From Candidatus Zixiibacteriota bacterium (GTDB taxonomy: Bacteria; Zixibacteria; MSB-5A5; GN15; FEB-12): a stretch of DNA of 20,047 bases. How positions within the stretch are numbered: the first letter of the stretch is position 1; each line of letters starts with the position of its first letter. Of this stretch, positions 6,893 through 15,020 are shown piece by piece. Made by a program: the position numbers and the translations under genes. The notes beneath the pieces were generated by a model that was not told where the DNA came from, made no database searches, and worked only from the letters and a program-made list of their open reading frames with translations. The DNA lies in NCBI GenBank assembly GCA_003641405.1, contig QNAF01000008.1, positions 1 through 20,047 on the forward strand, given 5' to 3'.

Positions 6893-7065
6893 ATGACGGC
6901 AAGAGTTGAGCCATTTGAAAGGCATACATCGAAATATGAGGATTGGCTTGCCATAAACGGAGTCTTGGCGCGTTGTCCTCTCCAGAAGGAATGGCAGAAC
7001 CGCCAAGGAGTTCTACCCGGCTGGAGCTGGCAGTAGGTCTGACGGTCTACTATGCAGGCTGCGTA
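6893..7065 (+). pseudogene. Decayed remnant of a class I SAM-dependent methyltransferase
   Basis: From ATG 6893 the frame reads TARVEPFERHTSKYEDWLAI, which closely resembles the start of small SAM methyltransferases (pattern PFE.HT..YE.WF). It stops after 47 residues at 7034-7036. In another frame, around 6988-7038, PEGMAEPPRSSTRLELAVG recalls the following LLP.G...LE.GVG SAM-binding motif I, but the glycine-rich loop is not preserved. Only ~170 bases remain of a gene usually 600 or more. It directly precedes the radical SAM gene. The family assignment is from memory of the pattern and moderately confident. Confidence 0.4.
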
Positions 7066-7087
7066 ATGTGATTGTAGGTAGATAGCC

Positions 7088-8073
7088 ATGGAAGAGAAAC
7101 AGCAGGAAAAGCGCAGATTCACTTACGGACCGGTTCCGTCCCGACGACTGGGCCGCTCTCTGGGCGTCAGTCCGATACCACCCAAGACGTGCTCATATAC
7201 ATGTGTTTATTGCCAGTTAGGAAAAACCACTAACCTGACAAGTACTCGTCAGAGTTTCTACAAGAAGGAGATATCCTCAATGAGATTCTCGCACGAGGCA
7301 AAGACTCGCGTTTTGATTACGTCACTTTCGTTGGAGATGGGGAGCCTACCCTCTGTAAAGATCTGGACTGGCTGATTAAGCAAACGAAGAAACACCTGCG
7401 AGCGCGAACGGCCATAATTACTAATGGTTCCTTGTTATTCCATGAAGATGTCAGGTCGAATCTTAAGCACGCCGATGTGGTTATGCCTACCCTTGATGCA
7501 GGAAATGAGAAGACTTTCAGGGCCATCAACAGGCCGCATCGCGGCATCACATTTGAGATGATGCTACAGGGGTTGACAGATTTCCGTCATGAGTACTCCG
7601 GGCAAATGTGGCTGGAAGTAATGTTGGTCAAGGATGTCAATGACAGTGAAAAGGAGTTACTGAGCATCAAGTCGGCAGTTGACGCCATCGAACCGGACAG
7701 AGTGTATATCGTCACGCCGATTCGACCGCCGGCAGAATCCTGGGTAGAACCGCCGGTACCCGAGACAATTCTTATGGCTCAGGAGTTAATCGGGAAAGCC
7801 ATACCCATAGTTAGCCTGGAGTCCGGCCAGTTCGGTTTAAGGGATTCTGGTGACGCCCGACAGGCGATCATGGAAATTGGCTCGCGACACCCTCTGCGCC
7901 AGGATCAGGCCGCTGAGATTGAGGATGCACTTGGTGTTTCTGGAACAATCGATAGAATGCTTCGTGACGGAGAGCTGATCAGAACAGAATATGGGGGCGC
8001 AATATATATGCTCCCAGTGCATTTCGTAAGAGGACAAAGTTATCACGGTAAGGAAAGGAGACAGCGACCATGA
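7088..8073 (+). CDS. Radical SAM protein, interrupted by a single -1 frameshift
   Basis: Reads as one 328-residue radical SAM enzyme if one base is restored near 7270. Frame 1 (7088-7375) begins TYGPVPSRRLGRSLGVSPIP and carries the cluster motif CSYTCVYCQLGKT (CxxxCxxC), which binds the SAM-ligating [4Fe-4S] cluster. Homology then continues in the next frame: DILNEILARG, FDYVTFVGDGEPTLCKDL (the GDGEP SAM motif), ITNGSLL, and a winged-helix-like tail ending in YMLPVHFV. FYKKE-DIL needs GAG GAT where the sequence has GAGAT, so one G is missing. Unshifted, frame 1 ends at 7375 in unrelated residues. The downstream part stays open to TGA 8073, which overlaps the cupin start (ATGA). That intact coupling suggests a sequencing indel or a very recent mutation. 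Substrate unknown. Confidence 0.8.
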
Positions 8074-8405
8074 ATGCGATAAGCGTAAACGTGAATGATA
8101 TGAAATGGTCTGGAGCCTCAGGGTATCCAACCGGAACTGAGGAAAAAGTGCTTAGTATGGGCGGCGGCATCGCACCCCGGACGACACTACTTAGACTCCC
8201 GCCCGGATGGAAAATGGACAGTCACTCTCACCGGTTCACAGAACTCCATTACGTGCTGGAGGGCCAGGTCGAGAGTCAGGGACAGAAATACCCGGTCGGG
8301 ACCTTTCGGGTAATCCCGAAAGGGGTTGACCACGGCCCATTTGGCTCGGAGGCAGGTGCCATCGTACTGGTTGTCTGGTGCTCATTGGCAGAAGAGGCCG
8401 ATTAA
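8070..8405 (+). CDS. Cupin-domain protein
   Basis: A 111-residue single-domain cupin. The metal-binding motif 1 is HSHRFTELHYVLEGQ, with His, His and Glu ligands followed by a His. Motif 2, PVGTFRVIPKGVDHGPFG, contributes the last His. A beta-barrel pattern with conserved prolines and glycines runs throughout. It is translationally coupled to the radical SAM gene (ATGA overlap, GGAAAGGAG upstream). Cupins of this size bind a metal and act as small-molecule sensors, isomerases or dioxygenases; the substrate cannot be told. Last gene of the plus-strand block. Confidence 0.85.
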   Translation: MNAISVNVNDMKWSGASGYPTGTEEKVLSMGGGIAPRTTLLRLPPGWKMDSHSHRFTELHYVLEGQVESQGQKYPVGTFRVIPKGVDHGPFGSEAGAIVLVVWCSLAEEAD

Positions 8406-8453
8406 AAAGGTCTAAGTGGCAACTCAAGTCCGTCCTGATACAGCTCATTTGCT

Positions 8454-8501
8454 CTGAACGGTTCAGTGATTCTCGTCGAATCAAAACCTGATCGGTTTTG
8501 A
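8454..8501. repeat. Two short inverted repeats after the cupin gene
   Basis: CTGAAC-G-GTTCAG (8454-8466) and TCAAAACC-TGATC-GGTTTTGA (8481-8501, an 8-bp perfect stem) lie 50-95 bases after the cupin stop, between convergent genes. Neither has a clean T-tract; the second could act as a weak bidirectional terminator. The rest of 8406-8627 shows nothing I can name. Confidence 0.4.
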
Positions 8502-8627
8502 CCCGACCCGCAGTGGACAGTTTTAGTCCGACCGGTGGCAACAGTAGTATCAGCACATCAATACGCCAAGTTCAGGAGCGGCGTGGGACAACTGAAAGAT
8601 GATCGAAATGTTACGCACCGCCGTCTT

Positions 8628-8707
8628 GTAGGGAAGGATTAACAACTCCGAGAGTGCCTGCAATTCTGCCAGATCAGTAGGGCGGGTCCGTCTTCGAACC
8701 CGCCAAT
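8628..8707. repeat. ~80-base interspersed repeat, copy A, with GC-rich hairpin
   Basis: Shares GTAGG, the 17-mer ACTCCGAGAGTGCCTGC, CTGCCA, AGTAGGG and GGGTCCGTCTTCGAACCCGCC-like hairpin sequence with copy B at 16897-16983. The hairpin stem GGCGGGT (8681-8687) pairs perfectly with ACCCGCC (8698-8704). It lies just beyond the stop codon of the minus-strand dockerin gene. It may serve as its transcript end, though no T-run follows on that strand. Confidence 0.7.
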
Positions 8708-8712
8708 TATCA

Positions 8713-11700
8713 TCAGTAGTTATCCGTCCCGTCACAATTCTTCAGGTAATGTGACGGAGCTATAAACAGAGCGTCAATCAACAACGAAAGATCAGCACCG
8801 TCAATCGTCATCGGATCCGTAACTGGTCGCTCACTGGTGAAATCAACATCAGCTTCGTCGAGACAGATACCGTTCCAGCCATTCGTAGGATCAATGAACA
8901 ACCCGTTGATCATTGCAGATAGGTCAGCGCCATCGTAGTTGAAGCCGAGGTCGCCGCCGCCTTGATCAAGATCACCCACGCTGGGAGTAATACAGCATGT
9001 ACTGAACTCAACAATGTAGGCGGCAAATGTGTTAGAGAAGTCTGACCAGGAGCCTCCGTCATGAGTACGGAAACGCCAGTAGAAAACCGAGTCCACACCT
9101 AACGGCGCTGGTGGAGTGTATTGGGGACTGGCAAGGTCACTCACATCGTACAGTGGCTCGCTTAAGTCATGATAGCGACTGAGTTGGAAGTTATATGTAT
9201 CCGGAAGTCTTCCTTTAAGTACCAGGCCACTCCAGTCGAAAGTTGGTTGCTGATTACCGGTGGGCACACCATTACCCGGAGATATTGATGAGATTTCTTC
9301 AAGGGTGTAACAAAACGTGATAACGTCTCGCGAATCTCCCTTACTGAACTTGGGTAACAGTGAATAGTCATTGAAAATCATGGCCTCCTGGGTTCCGTTC
9401 ACACCAATCCCCATGGAAACCCCGGCACCCGGGGGTGCATCGGGACGCAGCGAAATGTCAATACAATACTCTCCGTACTGCACGTTGTAATCAAACGCCC
9501 TTTCATCCAGATCCCCGTCCGTATTAGCGTCGAAACGCATGTAATTCGATCCCGCCACCGTGCGAACCTGCTCGGAGATCAGGTAGCCTGTCGGGTTAGT
9601 AACTTCGACACTGGTGTAGGAATATCCTGTCGTGCGCATTTCGTCGGCAATCACAGGAGCAGCAGGCATCTGGCTGTAGGCAAGCCTGAGAGGCAACCCG
9701 CCGGTAACGAACTTACCGGTGGCGAAATCCGGATTGCCGTCCCTGTCAAAGTCACCGGTCGCAAGCGGCACTACCACGTAATCAACGCCCCAGGGAATCA
9801 TCAGAGGATCGGAAAAAGCACCGGTACCATCGCCAAGATAGATCTCCATCCTCACCTTAACAGTGTTGCTAAGCACGATATCGAGTTCATGATTGCGGTC
9901 AACATCAGTCACGACCAGGTTGTGTGAGATGCCGTCTACGTCTATCCTGTGGACTCGGTCCACACCACCGCTTCCATCTCCAAAGACGATTGTAATCTCA
10001 CTACTGTCGGAACTTCCCGCTCGATACGATACACCGGCAAAGTCTATATTGTGATCATGGTCAAAGTCGGCAAGGCCACTCGCAGATGATACCGAGTAGG
10101 AATTCGACGTAGTTGGCACTGAGCCGGTCTTGAAGAAGTCCCCAAAGCCATCGTTGGTGTAGATGGCCAGTTCCTGAAACTCCGCGGTCACAAGATCGTC
10201 AATTCCATCGCCGTTGAAATCCCCCACATCGGCGCCCCAGAAAGTGGGTGCGAATAATCCGGGGTAGAGATCACCAGTACCATAGCCGACATAGGAACTT
10301 TCGTCAGTTATCACATCAAGAAATCGATCGTCATTGAAGTAACCTGTGACAATGGCGCTAACCTCCTGTGGGAAAGGCAGGGTGTAACAGGTATTAACTG
10401 AGAAGGATCTTCCTCCATTGTTCAGCAATACACACACACCATTCGACAGATCCCGAACCAGAATATCCATGAGCGTGTCCGTGTCTATATAGTCAAGCGC
10501 AATTGCCCCCGCCCCACCCGCGGTTCCGTACATGACTGGTTGTTCGAAACTGCCCTGGCCGTCTCCGTACGCCACAAGGACTCCATCATTTCCGCTACTG
10601 CCGTCGCCTGTCCAGACGAGATCGGTCTCGTTGTCGTGATCGAGATCACCGGTAAGCAACTGCCATACCCCGGCATCGGCACCGTCTTGCATGTTGTACC
10701 AGTCCAGCGAATCAACGCTTATTTCAACAGTGCATTCCAGACCGGTCGGACATGTGTTGGTGGGATCTGTAGCGCAAACTTCTAACCCATATGTATTGCC
10801 AAAATCCTCGTGGGTTGGCTGGTAGTACCAGAAGCCAGAGTTGGGGTCAATTGTCCCAGGACCGGTCACAATCTCGTATGTAATCGGATCGCTGTTTGGA
10901 TCGTCCGCGTCGAAGTCATACTCAATCTGGCCAGGATAGGCACCCGTAAGCCCCGCCGGGCAATTCGTAAACACGGGCGGTCCATTGCTTATGTAAACAT
11001 CTACGGTACACTCAGAGCCAGTCGGGCAGCCATGCGATGCATCACTTGCACACACTACCAGCGTGTATGTTTGACCGACATCGCCAGGTGTTGTCTGGTA
11101 TGACCAGTATCCACTGTTGGGGTCGATTGTGCCGGGTCCCGAGACAACCTCGTACGTAAACGGATCGCCGTTGATGTCTTCGGCATTGAAGGTGTAGTCA
11201 ATCTCGCTGGGATAGCTCGTGTGCAGTTCTAGTGGACAGTTCGTGAACTCCGGTGGTGACTGGGCAGCAACGATGATCTCAAAGCACTCACCGCTGTACC
11301 ACTGAGGATAGATGTGTCCCGTCCTGGCATTCCACCAGCCCCACTCACCGCCAGTGATACCTTCAATCGAGTCAATACAGATATGACGCCCCACATCGAC
11401 CACTTCGGTTTGGAATTCGAGAGTAGCCCATTCACTGTAGTAACCCGCGGGCATGCCGTGCCCGCTGCCAAAAGTTATACCAACGAACATGCAAGCAACT
11501 GAGTCTCCGGGGTTTCCAGGGGCCGGATCTGTCTCGGTTGAACCACCGGATTCCTTCACCCACTCCTCAGTGCCAAAATCCCAATGATAATGGTGGATGA
11601 AATATGCATCCCAGTCAAAAGAGAACCAGTCAGTTGTACCGTGACCTTCAAGGTAGTTCCATCCGGCACCGTCCGGAGACCACATTGCAAAGGTATGAGT

Positions 11701-11904
11701 CATCCCGTAGTATTCGCCACCAGGTGCACAAGTTACGTCTGCATGAAGCGTAAGAACGTGCGTTTGCCCCGCATACAGTTTTGTCGCACCCCCATCATTC
11801 ACAGAGCCTGAGACATCAGTAATCTCAATTACGCAGGTTTGTGTTAGTCCTGCTGCGGGCAGTAAGGCCACGGTGATTATGATCAGCAAGGTGAGTACTT
11901 TCAT
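8713..11904 (-). CDS. Secreted multidomain protein: Ig-like repeats, FG-GAP propeller, dockerin-like C-terminus
   Basis: 1063 residues from ATG 11904 (GGAGAG seven bases upstream), giving a classic signal peptide MKVLTLLIIITVALLPAAGL; the frame extends to 11940 but those residues are not signal-like. Residues ~23-215 form a beta-rich, Trp/Gly-rich domain, possibly cohesin-like. Two tandem Ig/cadherin-like repeats (~216-397) share FTNCP, GPGTIDPNSG and CPTG.ECTV. Seven FG-GAP/VCBS calcium-type motifs follow (DLDHDNETDL, YIDTDTLMDI, YFNDDRFLDV, DFNGDGIDDL, DFDHDHNIDF, DVDRNHELDI, DFDRDGNPDF), enough for a complete seven-bladed propeller. A fibronectin-like segment precedes a dockerin-like tail with two DGADLS half-sites. 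Probably a cell-surface or secreted adhesion or scaffold protein; substrate unknown. Confidence 0.9.
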   Translation of the reverse strand: MKVLTLLIIITVALLPAAGLTQTCVIEITDVSGSVNDGGATKLYAGQTHVLTLHADVTCAPGGEYYGMTHTFAMWSPDGAGWNYLEGHGTTDWFSFDWDAYFIHHYHWDFGTEEWVKESGGSTETDPAPGNPGDSVACMFVGITFGSGHGMPAGYYSEWATLEFQTEVVDVGRHICIDSIEGITGGEWGWWNARTGHIYPQWYSGECFEIIVAAQSPPEFTNCPLELHTSYPSEIDYTFNAEDINGDPFTYEVVSGPGTIDPNSGYWSYQTTPGDVGQTYTLVVCASDASHGCPTGSECTVDVYISNGPPVFTNCPAGLTGAYPGQIEYDFDADDPNSDPITYEIVTGPGTIDPNSGFWYYQPTHEDFGNTYGLEVCATDPTNTCPTGLECTVEISVDSLDWYNMQDGADAGVWQLLTGDLDHDNETDLVWTGDGSSGNDGVLVAYGDGQGSFEQPVMYGTAGGAGAIALDYIDTDTLMDILVRDLSNGVCVLLNNGGRSFSVNTCYTLPFPQEVSAIVTGYFNDDRFLDVITDESSYVGYGTGDLYPGLFAPTFWGADVGDFNGDGIDDLVTAEFQELAIYTNDGFGDFFKTGSVPTTSNSYSVSSASGLADFDHDHNIDFAGVSYRAGSSDSSEITIVFGDGSGGVDRVHRIDVDGISHNLVVTDVDRNHELDIVLSNTVKVRMEIYLGDGTGAFSDPLMIPWGVDYVVVPLATGDFDRDGNPDFATGKFVTGGLPLRLAYSQMPAAPVIADEMRTTGYSYTSVEVTNPTGYLISEQVRTVAGSNYMRFDANTDGDLDERAFDYNVQYGEYCIDISLRPDAPPGAGVSMGIGVNGTQEAMIFNDYSLLPKFSKGDSRDVITFCYTLEEISSISPGNGVPTGNQQPTFDWSGLVLKGRLPDTYNFQLSRYHDLSEPLYDVSDLASPQYTPPAPLGVDSVFYWRFRTHDGGSWSDFSNTFAAYIVEFSTCCITPSVGDLDQGGGDLGFNYDGADLSAMINGLFIDPTNGWNGICLDEADVDFTSERPVTDPMTIDGADLSLLIDALFIAPSHYLKNCDGTDNY

Positions 11905-11993
11905 TACAAACTCTCCTATAACAGGTTCGTGGTCTTGCATTGGCTTACCAACTACCAGGTGCTGGTCCTAGGTGTAATCGCTTGGTTGTCTGC

Positions 11994-12022
11994 AATATAG
12001 TCTGAATTGCTCGTTTCTCCAA
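11994..12022 (-). promoter_or_regulatory. Possible promoter of the large dockerin gene
   Basis: On the minus strand, TTGGAG (12022-12017) is followed after exactly 17 bases by TATATT (11999-11994), a five-of-six -10 match with a weak -35. This gives a leader of about 80 bases before ATG 11904. The leader contains a small ACCAG/CTGGT hairpin at 11954-11966. Confidence 0.35.
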
Positions 12023-12098
12023 GAGAAAACATGGACCGCTGACGTCTGAGACCCTGGCGGGCTGCGTTCACGGCAAGGCCGGGCATCGCGACCAGCGT

Positions 12099-12172
12099 CT
12101 ACCAGTTATCCGAACCATTGCAGTTCTTCAGGTAATGCGTCGGAGTAATAAACAGGGTATCGATCAAAAGCG
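12099..12172 (-). pseudogene. Orphan fragment of a dockerin-like C-terminus
   Basis: On the minus strand the bases translate as SLLIDTLFITPTHYLKNCNG followed by SDNW and TAG at 12101-12099. This matches, residue for residue in pattern, the end of both intact dockerin genes (LIDALF..PSHYLKNCDGTDN). Upstream of the Ser codon the similarity stops abruptly and the preceding DGADL is absent, so only the last ~24 codons survive. It is a broken third copy sitting in the 414-base gap upstream of the porin gene. The ~80-base hairpin repeat found after the other two copies is not seen here. Confidence 0.75.
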
Positions 12173-12224
12173 ACCGGGAATAGAGTCGCCGACGGAGCAA
12201 TGCCACGCTTGAAATCGATCCGCC

Positions 12225-12240
12225 CTGAGCCGGCGCTCAG
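12225..12240 (+). repeat. GC-rich hairpin upstream of the porin promoter
   Basis: CTGAGC and GCTCAG form a perfect 6-bp stem around a four-base CGGC loop, followed by TTTCC and further T-rich sequence. It could be a weak terminator insulating the cytochrome operon from upstream transcription. Confidence 0.35.
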
Positions 12241-12255
12241 TTTCCATGTTCTTTC

Positions 12256-12284
12256 TTGACACTGACTGAAAACAGGGCTATCCA
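12256..12284 (+). promoter_or_regulatory. Possible sigma-70-type promoter of the cytochrome operon
   Basis: A perfect TTGACA (12256-12261) is followed after 17 bases by TATCCA (12279-12284), a weak -10. Transcription would start near 12291, with the ribosome-binding site GGAAAGGAAG (12304-12313) and ATG 12319 downstream. No sigma-54 element or obvious FNR/NarL-type site is visible. Confidence 0.45.
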
Positions 12285-12318
12285 TAGCTTTACAGTTTAG
12301 TCTTGGAAAGGAAGAAAA

Positions 12319-13608
12319 ATGACAAAGATAGCTGCCCATGCGATCGCTTTGGTGATCGTTGTGCTTATCGCAGGCCAGACGATGGCGGAGGCCGTCGTCA
12401 ACATCACGGGACAGGTGCGAGCACGCACCGAGATATCCGACAAGGGATTCGACTCGACCTCTAAGGCACAGCAGGCCACGTATCTGCGCACTCGCGTAAA
12501 GGCCGATGCCACTATTGACGGCAACACGCATACCGTTGTTCAGTTTCAAGACAGCCGTACTCTTGGTGCCGATGGTTATTCCGGATCGCTGAGCGACGCT
12601 GAGAATGTGGATATCCATCAGGCTTACCTGCAGGTGGACCACCTGTGGGAGAATGGGCTTGCTGTGAAGGCAGGGCGTTTCGAAGTCAACCTCGGCAGCC
12701 AGCGTGTGTTCGGTGGTGTGGGCTGGCATAACGTTGGCCGTTCATGGGAAGGCTTCCAGACATGGCTGGACAGGGAGACTTTCAGATTCGACGCCTTCTG
12801 GCTCAAGAAAATGGAGCGCGAAAACACCAATGGGAACACCGATTTTGATATCTTTGGTGCCCATGCCAATATCAAATCCCTCAATCTGGACCTGTTTGGT
12901 TTCTATGAGTATGACGCTCATTATGGTGATACTGTGGCCTTTGATGCGATGTGGATGTCCCCCCACACCGCACTGGGACGTGCTAACTTTGGTCTACACT
13001 GGAAGAAAAAGTGCCAACAGTTCGACTTTGATGTCAATGCCGTCTATCAGGCGGGCAAAATGCAGCAATGGGATGAGCCCGTTGCCGATTCGCTGGCATC
13101 GGTAGAACATGACATTGCGGCCCTCATGTTTGCATTTGAAGGTGGCTATACGTTTGATCGGCCATGCAAGCCGCGGCTGGCTCTGGGTATCGACTATACT
13201 TCCGGTGATGATGACATGACCGACACGGACCATAAGGCATACAACAATCTATACTACACCGGCCACAAGTTCCGTGGTTACATGGACTACTTCCTGGGTT
13301 CCGGATCTGAAGGCCTTATGGATGTAATGCTGCGGCTGAAGGCTAACCCGACTGCAGGCTGGACTGTTAAGGGCGATTTCCACTTTTTCCAGACAGCCAC
13401 CGAGTATGCGGATCCCATGGATACCAGCGGCGTTTCAACTACCAAGGATGTTGGAATGGAATTCGATTTCGGTGTGGTCACGTCGCGTGTAGCGGGAGTC
13501 AAGCTGGCGGCTGGTGCCAGTCTGTTCCTGCCGTCGGAGTCGTTTGCAGAAATGAAGGATCCGAGCCCAGGGTTCTGGAGTTACTTTCAGGCGACGGCCA
13601 ACTTTTAA
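12319..13608 (+). CDS. Outer-membrane beta-barrel protein, alginate-export (porin) type
   Basis: 429 residues with a signal peptide (TKIAAHAIALVIVVLIAGQT, cleavage near MAEA) and an outer-membrane C-terminal phenylalanine (FQATANF). The body alternates polar and aromatic strands: VVNITGQVRARTEISDKG, YLRTRVKADATIDGNTHTVV, AYLQVDHLW...GLAVKAGRFEVNLG, and later LALGIDYTSGDDD and WTVKGDFHFFQ. The segment VKAGRF.VNLG.QRVFG...W is typical of the alginate-export/OprE-like barrel family. It heads the operon with two multiheme cytochrome genes, so it may admit small nitrogen compounds to the periplasm. A porin-cytochrome conduit is less likely, because the partner HAO is soluble. Specificity unknown. 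Confidence 0.85.
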   Translation: MTKIAAHAIALVIVVLIAGQTMAEAVVNITGQVRARTEISDKGFDSTSKAQQATYLRTRVKADATIDGNTHTVVQFQDSRTLGADGYSGSLSDAENVDIHQAYLQVDHLWENGLAVKAGRFEVNLGSQRVFGGVGWHNVGRSWEGFQTWLDRETFRFDAFWLKKMERENTNGNTDFDIFGAHANIKSLNLDLFGFYEYDAHYGDTVAFDAMWMSPHTALGRANFGLHWKKKCQQFDFDVNAVYQAGKMQQWDEPVADSLASVEHDIAALMFAFEGGYTFDRPCKPRLALGIDYTSGDDDMTDTDHKAYNNLYYTGHKFRGYMDYFLGSGSEGLMDVMLRLKANPTAGWTVKGDFHFFQTATEYADPMDTSGVSTTKDVGMEFDFGVVTSRVAGVKLAAGASLFLPSESFAEMKDPSPGFWSYFQATANF

Positions 13609-13676
13609 GGTTGGACGGGATTGCCGGAGTTGCGTGTGTTTGAACGAATTTCGAGGACCATAACAGGAGTTGTGTG

Positions 13677-15011
13677 ATGAAACGAATTACAGGCATAGTG
13701 CTGTTATTACTGTCATTTGCATTGCCTGCGTACGCTGATGCTGCGCCAACGGATGCTCAGGTTGCCGGTAAGTGTATGACCTGCCACAAGGAGAAATCCC
13801 CAGGCCTCTACCAGCAGTGGTTTATGTCCCAGCATGCCACGCACAAGGTAACATGTATTGACTGCCATGGTGCTCAGAAAGGGGACAAGGACGCGTTTAT
13901 GCACGAAGGTGGTCTTATCGCCACGCTCGTGACGCCCAAAGACTGTGGTGCTTGTCATGAGAAGGAGCGTATGGAGGTCGAGAATTCTTATCACGCAACC
14001 GCTGGCGAGATTCTCAATTCCCTGGATGCTTATTTGGCCCATGTTGCTGGCGGTGAGCCGGTAGCTATCGCTGGATGTGAGAGCTGCCATGGCGGCAAGG
14101 TGGAAGTCGATTCAAAATCACCCAACATGCTGTCTCCGAAGAGTTGGCCAAACTCCGGTATTGGACGGCTTAACCCGGATGGTTCCAAGGGGTCTTGTAC
14201 CGCCTGTCACACGCGGCATTCTTTTTCAGTTGCCCAGGCTCGCAAGCCGGAAGCGTGTTCCAAGTGCCACCTGGGACCAGATCACCCCCAGAAAGAGATC
14301 TACGAGGAGTCCAAGCACGGCAATGCCTACTACACGCACTTAGACGAAATGAACATTAACTCTGACCACTGGGTGGTCGGCGTTGACTACTTTGAGGCGC
14401 CTACCTGCGCTACCTGCCATATGTCTTCTACGACCAGCTTGCCGGTAACACATGACGTTGGCCAAAGAATAAGCTGGACCCTGCGTCCGCCCGTTTCAAA
14501 ACATAAGGACGAATGGCAGACCAAACGCGACAACATGAAAGGTGTCTGCACTACTTGCCACAGCAGCGGTTTTGCCGACGGCCATTATTATCAGTTCGAT
14601 GCGCTGGTCCAATTATACAATGAGAAGTTCGCCAAACCGGCCGGGGAGATCATGAAGATAGTCAAGGAACGTAAACTCATGGAAAGCCCGGCTGCTTTTG
14701 GCAACAAGATAGAATGGATCTACTGGGAGATATGGCATCACGAGGGGCGGCGAGCCCGGCATGGCGCTGCCATGATGGGACCCGACTACACCTGGTGGCA
14801 CGGTATTTATGACGTCGCTCAGCATTTCTATTTCAAGATGCTGCCCGAAGCGCGCAAATTCAACGATCCCGAGTTGAATGCGTATCTTGACAAATTAGTC
14901 AAAGACGATCCCATGCATGAATGGATATCTACTCCGACCGGAGAACTGAAAGAGAAGATTCGTTCAGGTGAAATGCAGAAGATATACGAAGGTCTGTTCG
15001 AACAGAAATAG
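13677..15011 (+). CDS. Octaheme cytochrome c, hydroxylamine oxidoreductase (HAO) family
   Basis: 444 residues from ATG 13677, seven bases after AGGAG; the GTG just before is not needed. Signal peptide MKRITGIVLLLLSFALPAYA, so periplasmic. Eight CxxCH heme sites begin at residues 33, 60, 90, 134, 174, 194, 244 and 291. They are followed by the HAO-specific helical region with HHEGRRARHGAAMMGPDYTW (354-373) and WHGIYDVAQHFYF. By family order the fourth heme (CESCH, 134-138) would be catalytic. HAO-family enzymes oxidise hydroxylamine or hydrazine when a Tyr cross-links the catalytic heme, and otherwise reduce nitrite or hydroxylamine. The neighbouring NapC-like quinol cytochrome favours the reductive direction (inference). 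Confidence 0.92.
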   Translation: MKRITGIVLLLLSFALPAYADAAPTDAQVAGKCMTCHKEKSPGLYQQWFMSQHATHKVTCIDCHGAQKGDKDAFMHEGGLIATLVTPKDCGACHEKERMEVENSYHATAGEILNSLDAYLAHVAGGEPVAIAGCESCHGGKVEVDSKSPNMLSPKSWPNSGIGRLNPDGSKGSCTACHTRHSFSVAQARKPEACSKCHLGPDHPQKEIYEESKHGNAYYTHLDEMNINSDHWVVGVDYFEAPTCATCHMSSTTSLPVTHDVGQRISWTLRPPVSKHKDEWQTKRDNMKGVCTTCHSSGFADGHYYQFDALVQLYNEKFAKPAGEIMKIVKERKLMESPAAFGNKIEWIYWEIWHHEGRRARHGAAMMGPDYTWWHGIYDVAQHFYFKMLPEARKFNDPELNAYLDKLVKDDPMHEWISTPTGELKEKIRSGEMQKIYEGLFEQK

Positions 15012-15020
15012 GAGGTCGTC

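Noticed and set aside
7262..7274. AAGAAGGAGATAT resembles the T7 gene 10 leader used in cloning vectors
   Set aside because: It encodes the expected KKE-DI of the radical SAM protein with normal flanks, so it is a coincidence and not vector sequence.
7262..7275. Programmed -1 ribosomal frameshifting in the radical SAM gene
   Set aside because: An SD-like AAGGAG is present, but there is no X XXY YYZ slippery heptamer and no clear downstream structure.
12106..12729. 207-residue minus-strand open frame
   Set aside because: It lies mostly opposite the porin gene, and its C-terminus is an out-of-frame reading of the dockerin fragment; composition shows no protein-like pattern.
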